Shown: positions 35,169 through 47,894, counted from the first letter of the stretch. The stretch: DNA of 64,000 nt from Agaricus subrufescens (GCA_029945375.1 CM057060.1:186001-250000), one strand, 5' to 3'. The notes: a model not told the origin generated them from the letters alone. Numbers and translations: made by a program.

Positions 35169-36822
35169 TCACATCATCATTGCAAATCCTCCCCCGTTCC
35201 CTCCACCACCAACCGGGACCATAGCCCCCATTGCGTTCCCCATCAAACCGTTGTTGATTCCCATTCCCATTCCGTTCATCATCATGCCGTTGCCCATGAT
35301 CCCCATGAGACCATGACCATGCTGCTGCGAAATTGGAATCTCATCTCTCCACCCATTCGGCCCAGGGCGACGAGCGAACGATTGATTGTCAACCTCGTAT
35401 GCCGGGCTGCCAGCACCCGTACTGACGGGTGAGCTACCCGGGCTACTCATACCGACGCTGTGACTAGCTGTGCTCAAAGCTCGTCCCCGACCTGCAACGT
35501 TGATGGGAATGGGTACAGGAATGGACAACCGCTTCCCGTTCGGTCCATTACTTGCAGCACCTCCTTCTTCGCTAGAGTACCCTTGCTGACGGGACATATT
35601 CGCCGCGAAGAATGCTTGCGAAGGGTCAGAGAAAGGGTTGGTGGAGGCGGGAGAAGAAGGTTTGGATCCACCATTCGAAGCAGGGTTACCATTGACAGGA
35701 GAGACACTACCATTGCTGCCGTTACCATTATTACCGTTTGAACCAGGAAGACCGTGAGACGGGGCAGGAGGAGTGTAAAGAGATCTCTGCTGAGCCATCA
35801 TCTGTTGCGGCGACTGGGCTCCGTACCATGCGGCCATCTTCTCCGCCTCCATAGATTGCTGAGGTTGTTGCATGAATCCAGGGCCGGCAGGCGATCCGCC
35901 AAAACCATGAGGGGCGTCGTACATATTAGTGCCCTCAAAGGAAGTCGGACTAGGGACCATGGTTGCACCAACAGAAGGGCGGGGAAGGATGTGAGCGAGA
36001 GGTAGGCCGTTACCAGCAGGGCCAGAGGGCATGTTATGACCGAAAGAGTGACCTGTCTTCATCATCGATGTTACACGAGGATCATCCATCTCATCCATGG
36101 GAGGTAGAGAATTAGCATGGTGCGAGTGAACACGGGCAACACCATGGTTGGGAATCACATTTGGGTAATCATCCTCATAACCGGCATAATCGTTGTCTTC
36201 TTCGCCATCCTCTTCTCCAGGTACAGCGGCGATGACCTCGAGCTCACCACTGAGAACCATAGTAAAAGACTCGCTTCGAACGGGCTCCTCTACACGAGGA
36301 ATGCCAGAGCGGTCACGCCATTCATTGACTTCGCGACGAAGGGCATCAGCTTCATGCTTCAACATGCGAAGCTCACGGGCAGCTAGGAAGCGGTGACGCC
36401 GCGAGGCATGTATATGCGCGATAGACGAATTGACAATAGAAGATTTAGAGGGACGACGAATTTGCGAGAGGTTAGGTAAGAGAGCCGCAAGGTCCTGGAA
36501 TCAAACCGGGGGGGTAAGTATATGCACCTCGAAAACAAGGCAGAGGGAAACCCACAAGGAAACGACCATTCAAAGTCTCCCTACGTTGACGTTCGACTGC
36601 ATTGTGAGTCGCGCGGCGCTCAGCAGTATTGGCGCGTCTGCTGGGCTTACGCTTGACTTGAGAGGGGTTACTTGTGGGTGAAGAAGGGTTGGCCGACTGG
36701 TTGTTCTGCTGCTGGAGGTTGTTTTCCTGCTGGGAATTAGGAGTAGAGGGCGTGAGAGGCGTTTCTGCGTCCGAGCTCGAGGAATTGCCCGAAGCAGGAG
36801 AGAGCGGAAGTGTCATGGTCAT
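35169..36822 (-). CDS. bHLH transcription factor
   Basis: Two exons, 36556-36822 and 35169-36494, 1,593 nt or 530 aa. The basic region (about residues 60-85) contains RRATHNAVERQRRETLN with the H-x3-E-x3-R contacts of E-box (CANNTG) binders. Helix-loop-helix follows: FLDLAALLPNLSQIRRPSKSSIVNSSIAHI, then a leucine/charged helix (FLAARELRMLKHEADALRREV) that could extend the dimer interface. The last ~350 residues are low-complexity, rich in Gly, Ser, Asn, Pro and Met, as in activation domains, ending in a Met/Gly-rich tail. The single intron interrupts helix 1. The start could be ATG 36822 or 36816. Target genes are unknown. Confidence 0.9.
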
Positions 36823-36919
36823 GAAATCGAGGATCAAGGTACAAGTTGCAGGTTACGCGATTACTCAAGCGGACACCTGGACGACGGGGAGAGTGCTGAG
36901 AGCTGTTGTTGGAATGGTT

Positions 36920-36979
36920 CGCGAGCTGAGCTCAAGCGTATTCGGGCAGAGAGGGAGAGTCGCGAGCTGAGCTCAAGCG
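36920..36979. repeat. 19-bp direct repeat upstream of the bHLH gene
   Basis: CGCGAGCTGAGCTCAAGCG occurs identically at 36920-36938 and 36961-36979, a 41-bp period, 100-150 bp upstream of the bHLH start. It contains the palindrome GAGCTC and may be a regulatory site or a simple duplication. Confidence 0.75.
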
Positions 36980-39900
36980 AGGGTGTGGGCGGATGTGATG
37001 AAGCCGGCAAGGGTCGCGAGACCTTGGGGGGCTGTGAGCACGACGGCGGGGAGGGGATAGAAGGCGCATATACTCACTACAGGCGGTATCCTTGGGACGG
37101 CGAGGGCTAGGGCGGGAGGAAGGAAGGGGGAAGAGTCAAAAGTGTCGGTTAGAGTCGATTATCAGACGACCATAAAGCGCTCTCAACCCACCTCATCAGC
37201 CCTCTCTTTGTAGACCCCCCAGACCCTCGCAAAGCCCGCCAAACAACAGGGTCACAGTCACGCTCATCAAGATCCGCCACAAAGGCCCGCAAACAAGATC
37301 CCAGATCCCCTGTCACGTTTTCTGGGGTCTCCTTCTCTACCTTCGGGCAGCGGCCCTGCTCTCCGCGTCGCCCCCCGAGATCCATCTCACCGGCTGTCCG
37401 GCTACTCGTTACTCCGTATCTCACCCCTCATAAGCTCTCGTTCAAGCACTCGCTACTGTCCTCATCAACACACAGCCGCCCTCTGCCACCTGCTAAATGG
37501 CTCTGGACAAGCACTACTCCTGATATGCGCTAGCACATATCCCGCAATTTTTTTCGTCGCTCTGGTGATGACAGTCGTCACTGCCACTGAGGATGATGTT
37601 TTGATGTCACCAGCCCCTCACTCGGACTTTTACCGTCTTTCTCTAGCCATCTCAGCCCCCACCGCGCCCACCCCTGTTGCGTTGCGAGAAACCAAGTTGA
37701 CAATCAGTTGGCCTTAGTGATCTGTACAAATACGCAACCTATTCTTATGTCCCCATTTATTGGTCTTTAAAAATCAGAAAAAATATCATCATTTCCAGTC
37801 ACGATACATCTTTTGTCACCATCATTACGACATTCGCTGCCGCCTTCTGCCAGTGTACGGGGGATGACAGATATCTCTCGTCCTGTCTAAGAGTCATCTC
37901 TCTTTCCCTCAACATAACAACACTGACGAAACGATCTTCTTGTGCCACACTTCGGTCTTAAGCAGGTCATACCAGGCGGGCTTTCTCAGGAGCGGGCCAT
38001 CACCGGCCGCTGTCACTCTTAGAGTAGCCATTTCCCATCTATCATAACACTGCCTTCCACCGTTTCAGCACCTATTGAATATGCTGTTTTCTATTTTCCT
38101 CTGCCGGAACTAAGAAGCAACTTCCTCCTCGGCTTCAAACACTGATAATTTGCTTGTTGTAATCTTCAAAATCTGTTCTCCCGACATCGGAAATCGGATT
38201 TTGGGACCTCAACTTCTCTTCCCGCCTGTCGTGAACGTCTCATTTATCAGCCAAATATTGGGGAAGTAAGAGCCCCTAGATCACATTAGTGCCTCACCTC
38301 GAATCTCCCTTGATTAGCGTAAATACTGTGTTATCTCGAACACGTCCATGAAGTATTGATGATCACAGCTTCGAACTCGACCCCCCGACGCCCAAAATCT
38401 GGTCGTCGAGGCTTATTTTACTACCTAGAAAATCATATGCCATTGCTCTGAGATCCAGTTGAAGTGAGGCGGATTGTCAACGCCTAAAAATACCCGCTTC
38501 GATCGCGTGGCGCAAGCACTTGTAACAGTCACTCGATCAACAATCTTACACTAGTAGAAAAAAGCTTGAGTTAGTCAGTGGTTTCATCGTTTCTATCCGG
38601 TACTACAAGGAGCGGTTTGGATACTCATCAGATTGATATTCATCCGTCATTGTCGTATTTAGAGCCCACGCGAGCTGTCTTTCTGATCATCTACATCAGT
38701 AATCAAACTAATTGAAGCAAGGCTCAAGCATTTACATCCAGCACAACACTCTCCATCACATCTGCGGCGTTCTCTCGTACATGACACATCAAATGGTCCC
38801 TTCCCCCCACTTTGTCTCAATCATCAGTTTTCGATGAATCACTTCATCGATTACCTCAAGACCCCCCACGGCGACCCACGGAATCGTCGGACACCTTACA
38901 CTATTCGCTTGATCAGAGCTCGGATCAACAACGTTTGGCCTCTCGCCGTCAACAAAGAAAACCTACCGTAATAAACATTACCAGCCGGGGTAAAGTTCAG
39001 TCAGTAACTTAAAATCGTGTGAAGACTTCAGATCTTCAATTGGCAAAACGCCTCGTATAAAAAGAGCCTTCTATAACAAAACTCAACCAAAAGATATATT
39101 CGAGTCACTTGCTTCTCAATTTCAAACACTGGCGTTACTTTAGAAACAGCATCACACGGAGTCACATCTACGCAATTTTCACGGAAACTTTTTAAAGCTT
39201 GCAGGGAGATCACGGAGAAAGCTAAATCGGGAGATAGCATAGCCCGGAAAACTCCAGATTCTCGGCGTATATATATAGAGGTCGGTGGTAGAATGCGACC
39301 GATGGTCATTCAAACCATATTTGACGACCTTTGTACTCTAAATCTGGGGCTTCGAGTCCGGGTGATCCGGTGGAAGTGACTTTAAAAAGTTAGCTGAGAT
39401 ACGACATCAAATGAGTCTCTACGACCCCTCAGAAATTGAGCTATCTACACATTCGATTTTTTTCGTATTCGTTGTGGAGGAAATGCCCTTAAAGTCTCAG
39501 AGCGGAACCCCACGCACCCATCGATTCCCCGCGCCACAGCCAACTCCTAACGCGATCGTTGGAAATATAATTTTTTGGCAATACTTGGGTTGGGAGTGTA
39601 AAGTATCCGATACAAACGGTCAAGGCCCCAGCGTCAGAAGAATGGGGGGTACAACGCAGAAAGTAACTTAAAATACTTCAGCTGCTGCGCGAAAATTTTC
39701 TGACAACCCACAGCCTCGTAAATCAACTGGGCAGTTCCATTCTTACTATTCTTATACATTTGGTTACAACGGGATGAGCGAGAGACCAACTATTGTTATG
39801 GAAACATTCCTAACCCGGGTACTCAACCTCCCCAGTCTCTACTTCTCTAGCCCAAAAGCGAGTTACTTAACTCCGTGACTGACAGGACCATCAACAATGG

Positions 39901-40465
39901 CAGGTCCTATTAAGACGATGTATAAATTTCACAGAAAACGTGTGAGATTTTCCAGCATTCTGGGCCCCGTAATGATATACTGCACAATAAAGCATTCACC
40001 GAATACTTGCATACTTCAGAACGTTACCTCCATTCCTGACGCTCCCATCTTATCTGTCTTTCAACGAGCCTGCGAGTTCTCCGCCCTACCTTTCTCACAC
40101 AAGGTTTTCCCTGATTTCAGTCAATTCAATCTATGCTATTGACATGGAGGAAATGATTTTCCATCGACAGGGCAATTCGAAGTAGTCGTTCAATAACTGT
40201 ACCCTATAATTTACTGAATAGCCTTCCTTCGTGTTACTGCTGGCATATATTCGGGGAAATCGTTCTTCCTGACGTTCTATGGGTACGATCAAAAGGCTAC
40301 GGTACACCCAAAGTTCCCCGCGGCAATGCAACTACGGTTTCTTAAATTTTACTAGCACTATGATCTTTATCACGGTTTTGTGCTACGGCGTTTCCGATAC
40401 CGAGTTGTGAAAAAAAGCACTTTCCAGCGGAATAACATTACCATTATAGCTTGCTTTTTGTGATG
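36980..40465. other. Long intergenic region upstream of the bHLH gene
   Basis: About 3.5 kb without a supportable gene. The first part (to ~38,300) is pyrimidine-rich on the plus strand, as in long basidiomycete promoters/5' UTRs. A minus-strand frame at 37149-37424 is open but motif-free. Frames at 38812-39012, 39411-39671 and 39897-40142 (plus) are short and unsupported. Confidence 0.35.
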
Positions 40466-41003
40466 CACTGCGTGCGGGTTACCATAAACCCTAAGGGTTC
40501 TTATTGATTTATTTCGGAGTATTTTTTAATCAAAACTCAGAACAAGTTCCGACACTATATCTTAAGTTTATTTTGAGATTATGTTAGAATGAGTTACTGG
40601 TGTTTCTCGTAAAATGTTATGTACCATTTCTGGACTTGGCTAACTAACATATGATCAAAAATATGTTAGAAAAAACTCCCATACAATATAGTGAATGCAT
40701 TGTATTAAAAAGTTATCATACGTTCAGAAATGCGGTATATTCGGTATTCATGGTGACTCTCTTATACAATGAGTTCAGTATAATGTATAGGAGTTTTATC
40801 AAACCTATTATTAGCCGTATGTTAGCTAGCCGAGTCATGATAAACACACAAATAATTTAGAATAATTGGCTGTAATTTGTTTTAACATAAGTTCAAAATT
40901 AACTTACTAATAGATGTCGGGGTCTATTCCGAGTTTGATTTAACAAATGCTCGAAAATAAATCACTAAAATCTCCTAGGGTTTATTGTAACCCACACGCA
41001 GTG
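40466..41003. mobile_element. 538-bp element with ~135-bp terminal inverted repeats (MITE-like)
   Basis: The left end CACTGCGTGCGGGTTACCAT and the reverse complement of the right end CACTGCGTGTGGGTTACAAT match. The match continues for roughly 130 bp with mismatches: both arms read ATAAACCCTA, TGATTTATTT, CCGACA and TTATGTTA in order. By eye the arms are about three-quarters identical. The arms run about 40466-40605 and 40865-41003. GATG directly precedes the left end and directly follows the right end, a candidate 4-bp target-site duplication. The inner ~260 bp are AT-rich and non-coding, so the element would need a transposase in trans. CACTG termini recall CACTA-like DNA transposons; superfamily is not established. 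Confidence 0.8.
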
Positions 41004-42360
41004 GATGGGAGGTGGGGAAACCATCATTCCCCGGCCGTCGGTTATGAATCCCTGACCCTGTGTTCCTGATATGAATGAATTAATTACCAATAGAACAGAC
41101 CCAGACTATACTTATAATTTCCTAGTGGCCCCATCACACTAGGTAGGCCTAGGTCAGAATAGATTGCACAGGGTATCTCCAGGGTATTCCTCCAACGCTC
41201 AGACCACAGCTCTGGTAAACAATAGACCCATGAATACAATGCATAGAGCCCCTGGAAGCGTTTTTGCAATTGGTCTCACCCAGGTCTCACCACCAATCAG
41301 TCCATCAAGAAAATGTATGCCCTTTTATCAATCATTCAAAACAAAATTGACCGGACAAAAGTACTACATTTGTCCTTGATTTTCCTGACTTCTAAGTGAT
41401 GTCCATTGTCGGGGGTCGTAAGTGCGGCCTCACGGGGCCGAATACAAACCCACCGTTGGCAAAAAGTGAGCTTCCTGAAATGCTTATGTTTCTTCAGACA
41501 CTTTTTCCTATATGCCCGCGCATGATCACCTGAGTCGAAGCTCTTTATACAGTTCACGCGAAGCGAGACATGTCCATTTCTTCCCTTGATCAAGTAATCT
41601 CAATCAATTCGCCGCCGGTGAGGTCCGAATTCTTTCGCTTCTATGTTATGTGTCTGATGCCAAGTCAACAATAAATTGCTTTTCGATGTCAAAGGGAGAC
41701 AGGATTTCTTGACAGATATTTCTGATGCGTGGCGGTGGACACGTGAATATTGATATATATGATAAATGAGTCGATCCAATATGCTTGAATACTGATTGTA
41801 GTTTCGTGTGAGTCTTAGCAAGTGTTTTGAAATAGGGCTGACTCATCGGGTGTACTTTCCCGTCCAGGATTTTTCCTTTTAACGCAAACGGGTGAAAGTT
41901 TTCAGGTGTGAATATAAATCACTTTCTGTATGGGGTTTCCTCACACACACAAAGAGAAGGACGATCCTCATGCGAGATAGGACAGAAAAAGAACGGACCT
42001 TAACTTTAGAAGAAACTTGGTCGCGCCTGTCCGGGAGTGAAGGACAAAGTTGAACATATCTTTTCTAATAATTAGCTGTCACATGTATTGACGTCGGCAC
42101 TCTGGCAGAGTTGAACGCATTCGGTGTCTTCTCTACACGGTCCAAGTGCCTTTCTTTCCTCATTTTCTGTAGTGACACGTAGTGCAATAGTCAGTTATAT
42201 CTACAGTCTAGACAGCAGCAAGTACTTGTTTATCTAAGATAGCGGGAAAGTTTTTTGCCCCTATGTACCTGGCAAAAATACCTCCGGTCGGCCCGGTCAG
42301 TTCCCAGAGCAACCTTAGCCTCCTTCTGCCATCAGTGATTTCCATCACAGCGCAGTGACC
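41004..42360. other. Intergenic gap
   Basis: No gene is supported. Overlapping short frames at 41336-41593 and 41600-41846 (minus) have no motif. The last 300 bp are presumably the promoter of the MurQ-kinase gene. Confidence 0.35.
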
Positions 42361-44796
42361 ATGGCCATCAACGAACAGGGTTCAACTATTAAACTTGCGA
42401 GTCTCCAAACCGAGAGTCGTAATGGCCGAACTTCAAACATCGATGTAGTTTCTACACTGGAAATGTGTCGTGAGTGACCGTAGTTGATGAACGAAAATTT
42501 ACATTGGGATGTTGATGCGGTACAAGGAATTATAAACAACGAAGATCGTTATGTTGCAGAGGCTGTTGGACATTGTATACCAGAGATTGCTGCAGCTATT
42601 GACCAGATCGCGGACCGGGTGAAGAAGGGCGGACGCCTTATCTATATAGGGGCTGGCACTAGTGGAAGGTGATCCACACTTTTTTTTTGTTGGATTTAGT
42701 GCCTGGCTTAGTGATTTAGACTAGGAATATTAGATGCCTCGGAAATGTGAGTAGGCCGTAACATTAATCATCTCACTCGGTTTTATTTGTTGGCGCTAGA
42801 CCCCCTACGTTCTCCGCCCCCAATGACCAATTTGTCGGGTAGGTTATTTCCATAATCATAGTCTCGTGTTGAACTGACAATTTTGGTGGTGAAAGGATCA
42901 TAGCCGGTGGGGATATCGCTATCCGAAAGGCCGTCGAAGGTGCCGAAGACTCAATAAATGGCGCTAAAGCAGACTTGGCATCCCTCGACCCACCATTGTC
43001 CCAATTGGATTCATTGATTGGCATCGCAACCTCAGGACGGACACCCTATGTCGTTGGAGGACTCTCATACGCAAAATCTCTGGGCATCCTCACCATAGGT
43101 ATTTGTTGCGTTAAGCCAAGTGAAATGGAGGGACGATGCGACCATTTAATCGAATGTGTCGTTGGGCCAGAAATCGTTACTGGAAGTACGAGGTTGAAAG
43201 CCGGAACCGCGACGAAATTGGTGTGCAATTAGACCGATCGCCTGATCCTGACTCTCGGTACTCATGACCGGAAACAGGTCCTAAACATGTTATCCACCGG
43301 CGTAATGATACGAATTGGAAAAACTTTCGGGAATTTGGTGAAAATTTTTGCATGTTTGATCGGCTGGAAATTGCCACTGACGTAGTGTTCAGATGGTAGA
43401 TGTTAAGCCTTCTAACCTCAAATTAGAGGATCGCGCGAGAAGAATATTTAGGACAGTACTCCCCGGAACGACCCTCTCGGATTCGCAAATCGATGACCTT
43501 CTCAAAGCCTGTCAGGACAATGTCAAGTTGGCAATCGTTGTCGAGCATCATAATTGCACGGTACCAGAAGCAATTAAATTATTAGACCTTAACGGAGGTA
43601 TCTTGAAACCGGCTTTGCACAATCTGGTGGATATCAACAATGACTCTAATGCTCCCGATCAGCCACCGGCCACAAAGGGGGGTCTTGTAATATGTATTGA
43701 TGCCGGTGGAACAAAATGCAAGGCAGTCATTGCGAACCGGGATGGGGTTGTTGGTCAAGGCCAATCTGGGCCCTGCAATTTGTAAGAGCTTGCAATGTCC
43801 CTGATATGATGACTGACCGGTCATAGTGCTGCGCTGGGTCACGACAGGGCTCTTTTCGCACTGGAAAAGGCGGTCATCTCTGCTCTGTCCGACATAACGA
43901 ACTCATCCATAACCCCTGTGCTTCCGCCCGAAAAATCTATATTCGCTGGAGTCTGGATAGGAGGTGCGGGACTGGATCGAGCAGCTGACCTGATATCTAT
44001 CCGTGCTCGAATTATGTCCCTTCTTAATCTGCTGGATGATAAGGCTTTGATCGTCACCAACGACGCCACCCTTCTTTCATCCGCTATCATCGCTTCTCAG
44101 CATTCAAGCTTCAATCATTCCAATATTTCGAGTGGCGTTGTATTGATCACTGGAACTGGTGCATTTGCGCAGAGTTACGTTCTACCTACCAACAAGGACT
44201 CTTCACTTCCGGTACCATACGATCGGTCAAGCGGTTGGGGTTATTTGCTGGGCGATGAAGGATCCGCGTTCGCCATAGGTCGAGATGCTATCCGGGGGGC
44301 ACTAGACCGTAGGGATCGTGGTGACGAACCTACGGCTTTGGATCTCGCCATTCTGGACCATTTTGGCTGTGAAACAGTGAAGGAACTCTTATCGGCGATA
44401 TACCTTGATCCATCCACATCCCTGAAAGATGGACAGGACCTCTCATCTGCCGATGCTGACCCTAAATTACGTATAGCTGGTGTTTGCCGCCTCGTCTTCA
44501 ACCATGCATTCCCTTCTTCTAGCGTCGCTCACGATCAACATGCGATGGAAATAATTCAAAGAAGCGCATCATCCGCAGCCGTGAGCGTAGTTCCTCTCAT
44601 CACCAATAAAACCAGAAAAGTGGATCCCGCGACTTCCGTGCTCGTGTTTGGAGGAGCTTTGGCACAAATTGACCAGTATCGGGATATGATCGTGGACGCA
44701 TTACGTGTAAGAGGGCATGTATTTGCTCGATTGGAGTGCGTTGAGAATGCGGCTGAAGCTGGAGTTGAAGTCCTCATCCGTGATTTCCTAGTATAG
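42361..44796 (+). CDS. MurQ-like MurNAc-6-P etherase fused to BadF/NagK-type sugar kinase
   Basis: Exons: 42361-42469, 42527-42668, 42720-42746, 42800-42838, 42896-43220, 43278-43337, 43393-43781 and 43827-44796; 2,061 nt, 686 aa. Residues 1 to ~310 match the MurQ/GCKR SIS-fold family: [42 protein letters not shown] with the catalytic-type Glu, [53 protein letters not shown] and a C-terminal helical part. Residues ~331-686 match the BadF/BadG/NAGK ATPase family: [13 protein letters not shown] (phosphate-1), [47 protein letters not shown]. MurQ splits the D-lactyl ether of MurNAc-6-P to give GlcNAc-6-P. A kinase in the same chain could make the phosphorylated substrate. This suggests use of bacterial-wall amino sugars, probably in the cytosol, as no signal peptide is seen. 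A regulatory role like vertebrate GCKR is the alternative. Confidence 0.85.
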
Positions 44797-45441
44797 TCGA
44801 TTGATTTATGAAAGCGATAATATACCTTATTGTACCGTAGAAGCGGTCACAAACGCCGTACAAAATAAAGATCGTTCGATGGAAGAGTCGGGCCGTGTCT
44901 ATTCATTATATTCATAACGACAACGCAGAAGACCTTCGTCTCAAATTACTGCGCATCCAGACACTAGAACTACCCCCACGAAAAAGGAATTTAACATCTA
45001 TTCTGATATTCTGATGAGCCAGAGTGTCGGTCCTATGCCATTCTGTGTTTCCTTTATCGTATTACTAGTGAGGGAAAGATTCGTTTCAAATATCAAAATC
45101 AGACCCTACATAGGGAGTTCATAGGGAGTTGGGAATGGATGCTTTATGAGTGCCCTGTCAGGAGTGCAGAGACTCAGAGAGGATCAGTACTGAACTTTTA
45201 TGACAAACCAGTCTACAAGTAACTGTTACTCCCCAGGCAAACGTATGGATGGGGGCTTCAAGTTTGAGCAATGCCGCGGATGAGAGAAGGTCATTAGCGA
45301 CATTACCGATATAGATAAGTATCAGTAGAATTTTTGGATTAGTAGCCTTTTCAGCCCTTTAATGTTTCAACCTAACTTACGCTGAGCCCTAGCCCACCGC
45401 CACATTAGCAGAATAAATATTTCGACTCGGGATGAAACTTG
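44797..45441. other. Intergenic gap
   Basis: 3' flank of the MurQ-kinase gene and promoter of the cis-prenyltransferase, both on the plus strand. No gene or clear repeat is seen, apart from CATAGGGAGTT repeated in direct succession near 45,110-45,130. Confidence 0.4.
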
Positions 45442-46578
45442 ATGAAAACTGAATTACCCACCCGGCTATCGGTAATTATTCCCACGATCTCTCTCGCTCT
45501 CGTGGTCATGGTTGTGCGACGTGGCCTACGGTGGATCTATAGCAAAATTGTGGCCAATGCCCAACGATGCATCATCTCGGTCCTCACTGCGGGCCCTGTT
45601 CCTAGGCACATAGCCTTCGTCATGGATGGTAATCGACGTTATGCACGAACACACGGGAAGAAAGTTCAACAGGGACATATGGACGGTTTCACTGCCTTAC
45701 ATAGAGTATGTTTCGATATCCTACAGACTGGTTCTCTGAACTCAAGATAGGTGTGCACAGATACTAGACATATGCCTTCGAATGAATATTCACTGCGTAT
45801 CGGCGTATGCATTCGCCATCAATAATTTCAAGCGACCGCCAGAAGAAGTTAAGGCCCTAATGGATCTCGCAGAATCGAAACTCCTAGAACTTTGCAGTAA
45901 AGGGTACTTTCTTATTCTTGCCCTTTTACGTATGCGCTGATTATTTGTAACCCAGTGATCTACTTGACGAATACGGCGTTCGCTTGAATGTCATTGGCCG
46001 AATGGACCTATTCCCTCAACGCGTACAAGATGCTGTGCGCAAAGCAGAAAAGATGACCCGCCGGAATAACAGGTACGCTTCGGATTTTTATTCATGTGTA
46101 TGATTATACATTGTGGATTCTCCAGGGCGATACTCAACCTTCACATGGCCTATGCATCAACGGACGAAATCACAACTGCTATAGAAGATTGCGTCAATTT
46201 CGGACTGACACACAATATAGACCCCGATACGTACGTCTACAGTTGTCTCTCTACATAGCTATGAATAGCTGAGAATCAATGACAGGTACTTTACCCAAGA
46301 AGAAATCGACAAACAGTTAATGACGACAGCTCGAGGTAGTCCTCCACTAGATGTCCTCATCCGAACAAGTGGGGTCAAGCGTCTAAGCGACTTTCTTCTC
46401 TGGCAGGTACGATCCCTTATGATGTTGTATTAAACCGTGATGAACACCTTTTTAGTGCTGCGAGAACACGCAGATCCAATTCTCCTCAAGGTATTGGCCG
46501 AATTTCGGTTTCTGGGACTTTATACCCATCATACTGGATTACCAGCGCAAAATCTATAGTAAGCGGATATCAGCATAG
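45442..46578 (+). CDS. RER2: cis-Prenyltransferase (dehydrodolichyl diphosphate synthase)
   Basis: Exons: 45442-45705, 45761-45903, 45956-46072, 46126-46230, 46286-46406 and 46456-46578; 873 nt, 290 aa, within the usual size. It extends FPP with isopentenyl units to the dolichol precursor at the ER. Motifs in order are [11 protein letters not shown] (catalytic Asp, near residue 61), [38 protein letters not shown] and the substrate-binding [15 protein letters not shown]. The end has [19 protein letters not shown]. An N-terminal hydrophobic segment (about residues 10-25) may anchor it to the ER. In the RTSGE/V-RLSDF motif the common Glu is Val-Lys here. Confidence 0.92.
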
Positions 46579-46930
46579 TCTCCAGATTGCTTCGTTATTC
46601 TACGCGCCTCGTCATAGTTTGTCATGTCGGCTCGATAATTTATTCCCTTTATATGTGCATTACGGTTCGCTAGGGCTTTACTAGATGCGGGCCCCACTCA
46701 CGTCAAGTGTGACATACCAAATTAGATATCACATGGGTCAGAAGGGGAAAGATTGGAAGAAAGTATCCGAGAGGAGATTCATGCGACGCGTAGTTCCATG
46801 ATCACCGACGTCTCGAGTTTCAGAGGGAGAGAGAATCTTATCTTATCGGGTATGCGTTACACTGTGACGCATCTAGTGATTTCCGGCTTTTGTGACATTG
46901 CCGGAACAAACCACTCAGCTAGTGCCAACG
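46579..46930. other. Intergenic gap
   Basis: Short spacer between the cis-prenyltransferase and Coa1-like genes. A plus-strand frame at 46753-46998 overlaps the next gene in another frame and is not supported. Confidence 0.4.
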
Positions 46931-47894
46931 ATGGCCGCTTTTCTACGGAAAGCTCTCGTCCAACGACCTTTGCCAGTCTTGAAAACATGCAGACTTAGTG
47001 CTCACTCGCGAAACTTTGTCACAGATCATCCCCGACCCGAACCTCCCGTCGAGACTTTTGCTGGGCCGTCGAAGTATCGTCGGAATAGCGCTGCCAGGAA
47101 ACACTTGAGGAAACACTCGAGCCTTTCTCAACCGTCTCATGCCACACCTACATCGGCCACGTCTCCTGTAGAAACGTTCTCTGACCCTGCTCGTTTACAA
47201 CCCTATTACGCCAAACATCCTCCTTTCCGAGATTTGCCAAAACCCAAGGTATGGAATGATTCCATTTCTTTTGAGAGTGTCCGACTCACCGGATTATATA
47301 CAGAAAAGATGGCCATATGTGGTAGTCGCGGCGGTTATCGGAGTCGCCGGATGGGCTGTGTTTCTCAAATATATGACGAACTCAGAAATGGTCTCTAGTT
47401 CTGTTGTACGGCAGATCATGCGATGTGTGAAAGAAGACGCGCAATTGCAGGAAGTGCTCGGTGAAGCTATTCGGTCACAGCCTGAATGGTGGTTGAATGG
47501 TGATCCGAGGATTAACGGAAGAGTGCGTGTCGCTTTGTATACTTCTTCGTTTTCCTGGCTGACCCTTGGTTGTAGATAAGTACTCTGCAAGGGAACATCG
47601 ACGTCAGTTGGCGTATTCGTGGAACTAAAGGTAATAGAGTTGAACATTTTCTCTCACCCAAGGTTTTGTCTAAAATCCAGGGCGTTTTCTCCCAAAACTA
47701 GGTTCAGGCACCCTTTATTTCACGAGTATAAGAAAGGAGAAGGGTCAGCCGTTTACCATCCGTACGTCAAACATGACTCTTTCTCATGTTCCTGACTGAA
47801 GACTCATGTTTTTTTCCATTCTTTATTTTTAGTACGCTTCAAAGTCATCTGTGATGACGGGAAGACTGTTGTCATTGACGCCGAACCTGTTTAA
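46931..47894 (+). CDS. COA1: Cytochrome c oxidase assembly factor Coa1-like
   Basis: Exons: 46931-47248, 47304-47522, 47576-47630, 47702-47761 and 47833-47894; 714 nt, 237 aa. The first ~30 residues are basic and amphipathic (MAAFLRKALVQRPL...RNF), as in a mitochondrial presequence. A single membrane span lies at about residues 110-127 (YVVVAAVIGVAGWAVFLKY). The Coa1/DUF1783 core follows: WWLNGDPRINGRISTLQGNIDVSWRIRGTKGSGTLYF, then EKGQPFTILRFKVICDDGKTVVI. In yeast the protein acts on Cox1 maturation at the mitochondrial inner membrane. A Tim21-like protein is the alternative, but the WxxNGDPRxNG motif favours Coa1. Confidence 0.85.

Noticed and set aside
37149..37424. 91-codon minus-strand frame upstream of the bHLH gene
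   Set aside because: No ATG-anchored gene structure, no recognisable motif, and it lies in a probable promoter/5' UTR.
38340..39370. Possible tRNA T-loops (GTCGAGTTCGAAG-like near 38,370 and CTTCGAGTCC-like near 39,345)
   Set aside because: No cloverleaf with acceptor and anticodon stems could be drawn around either site.
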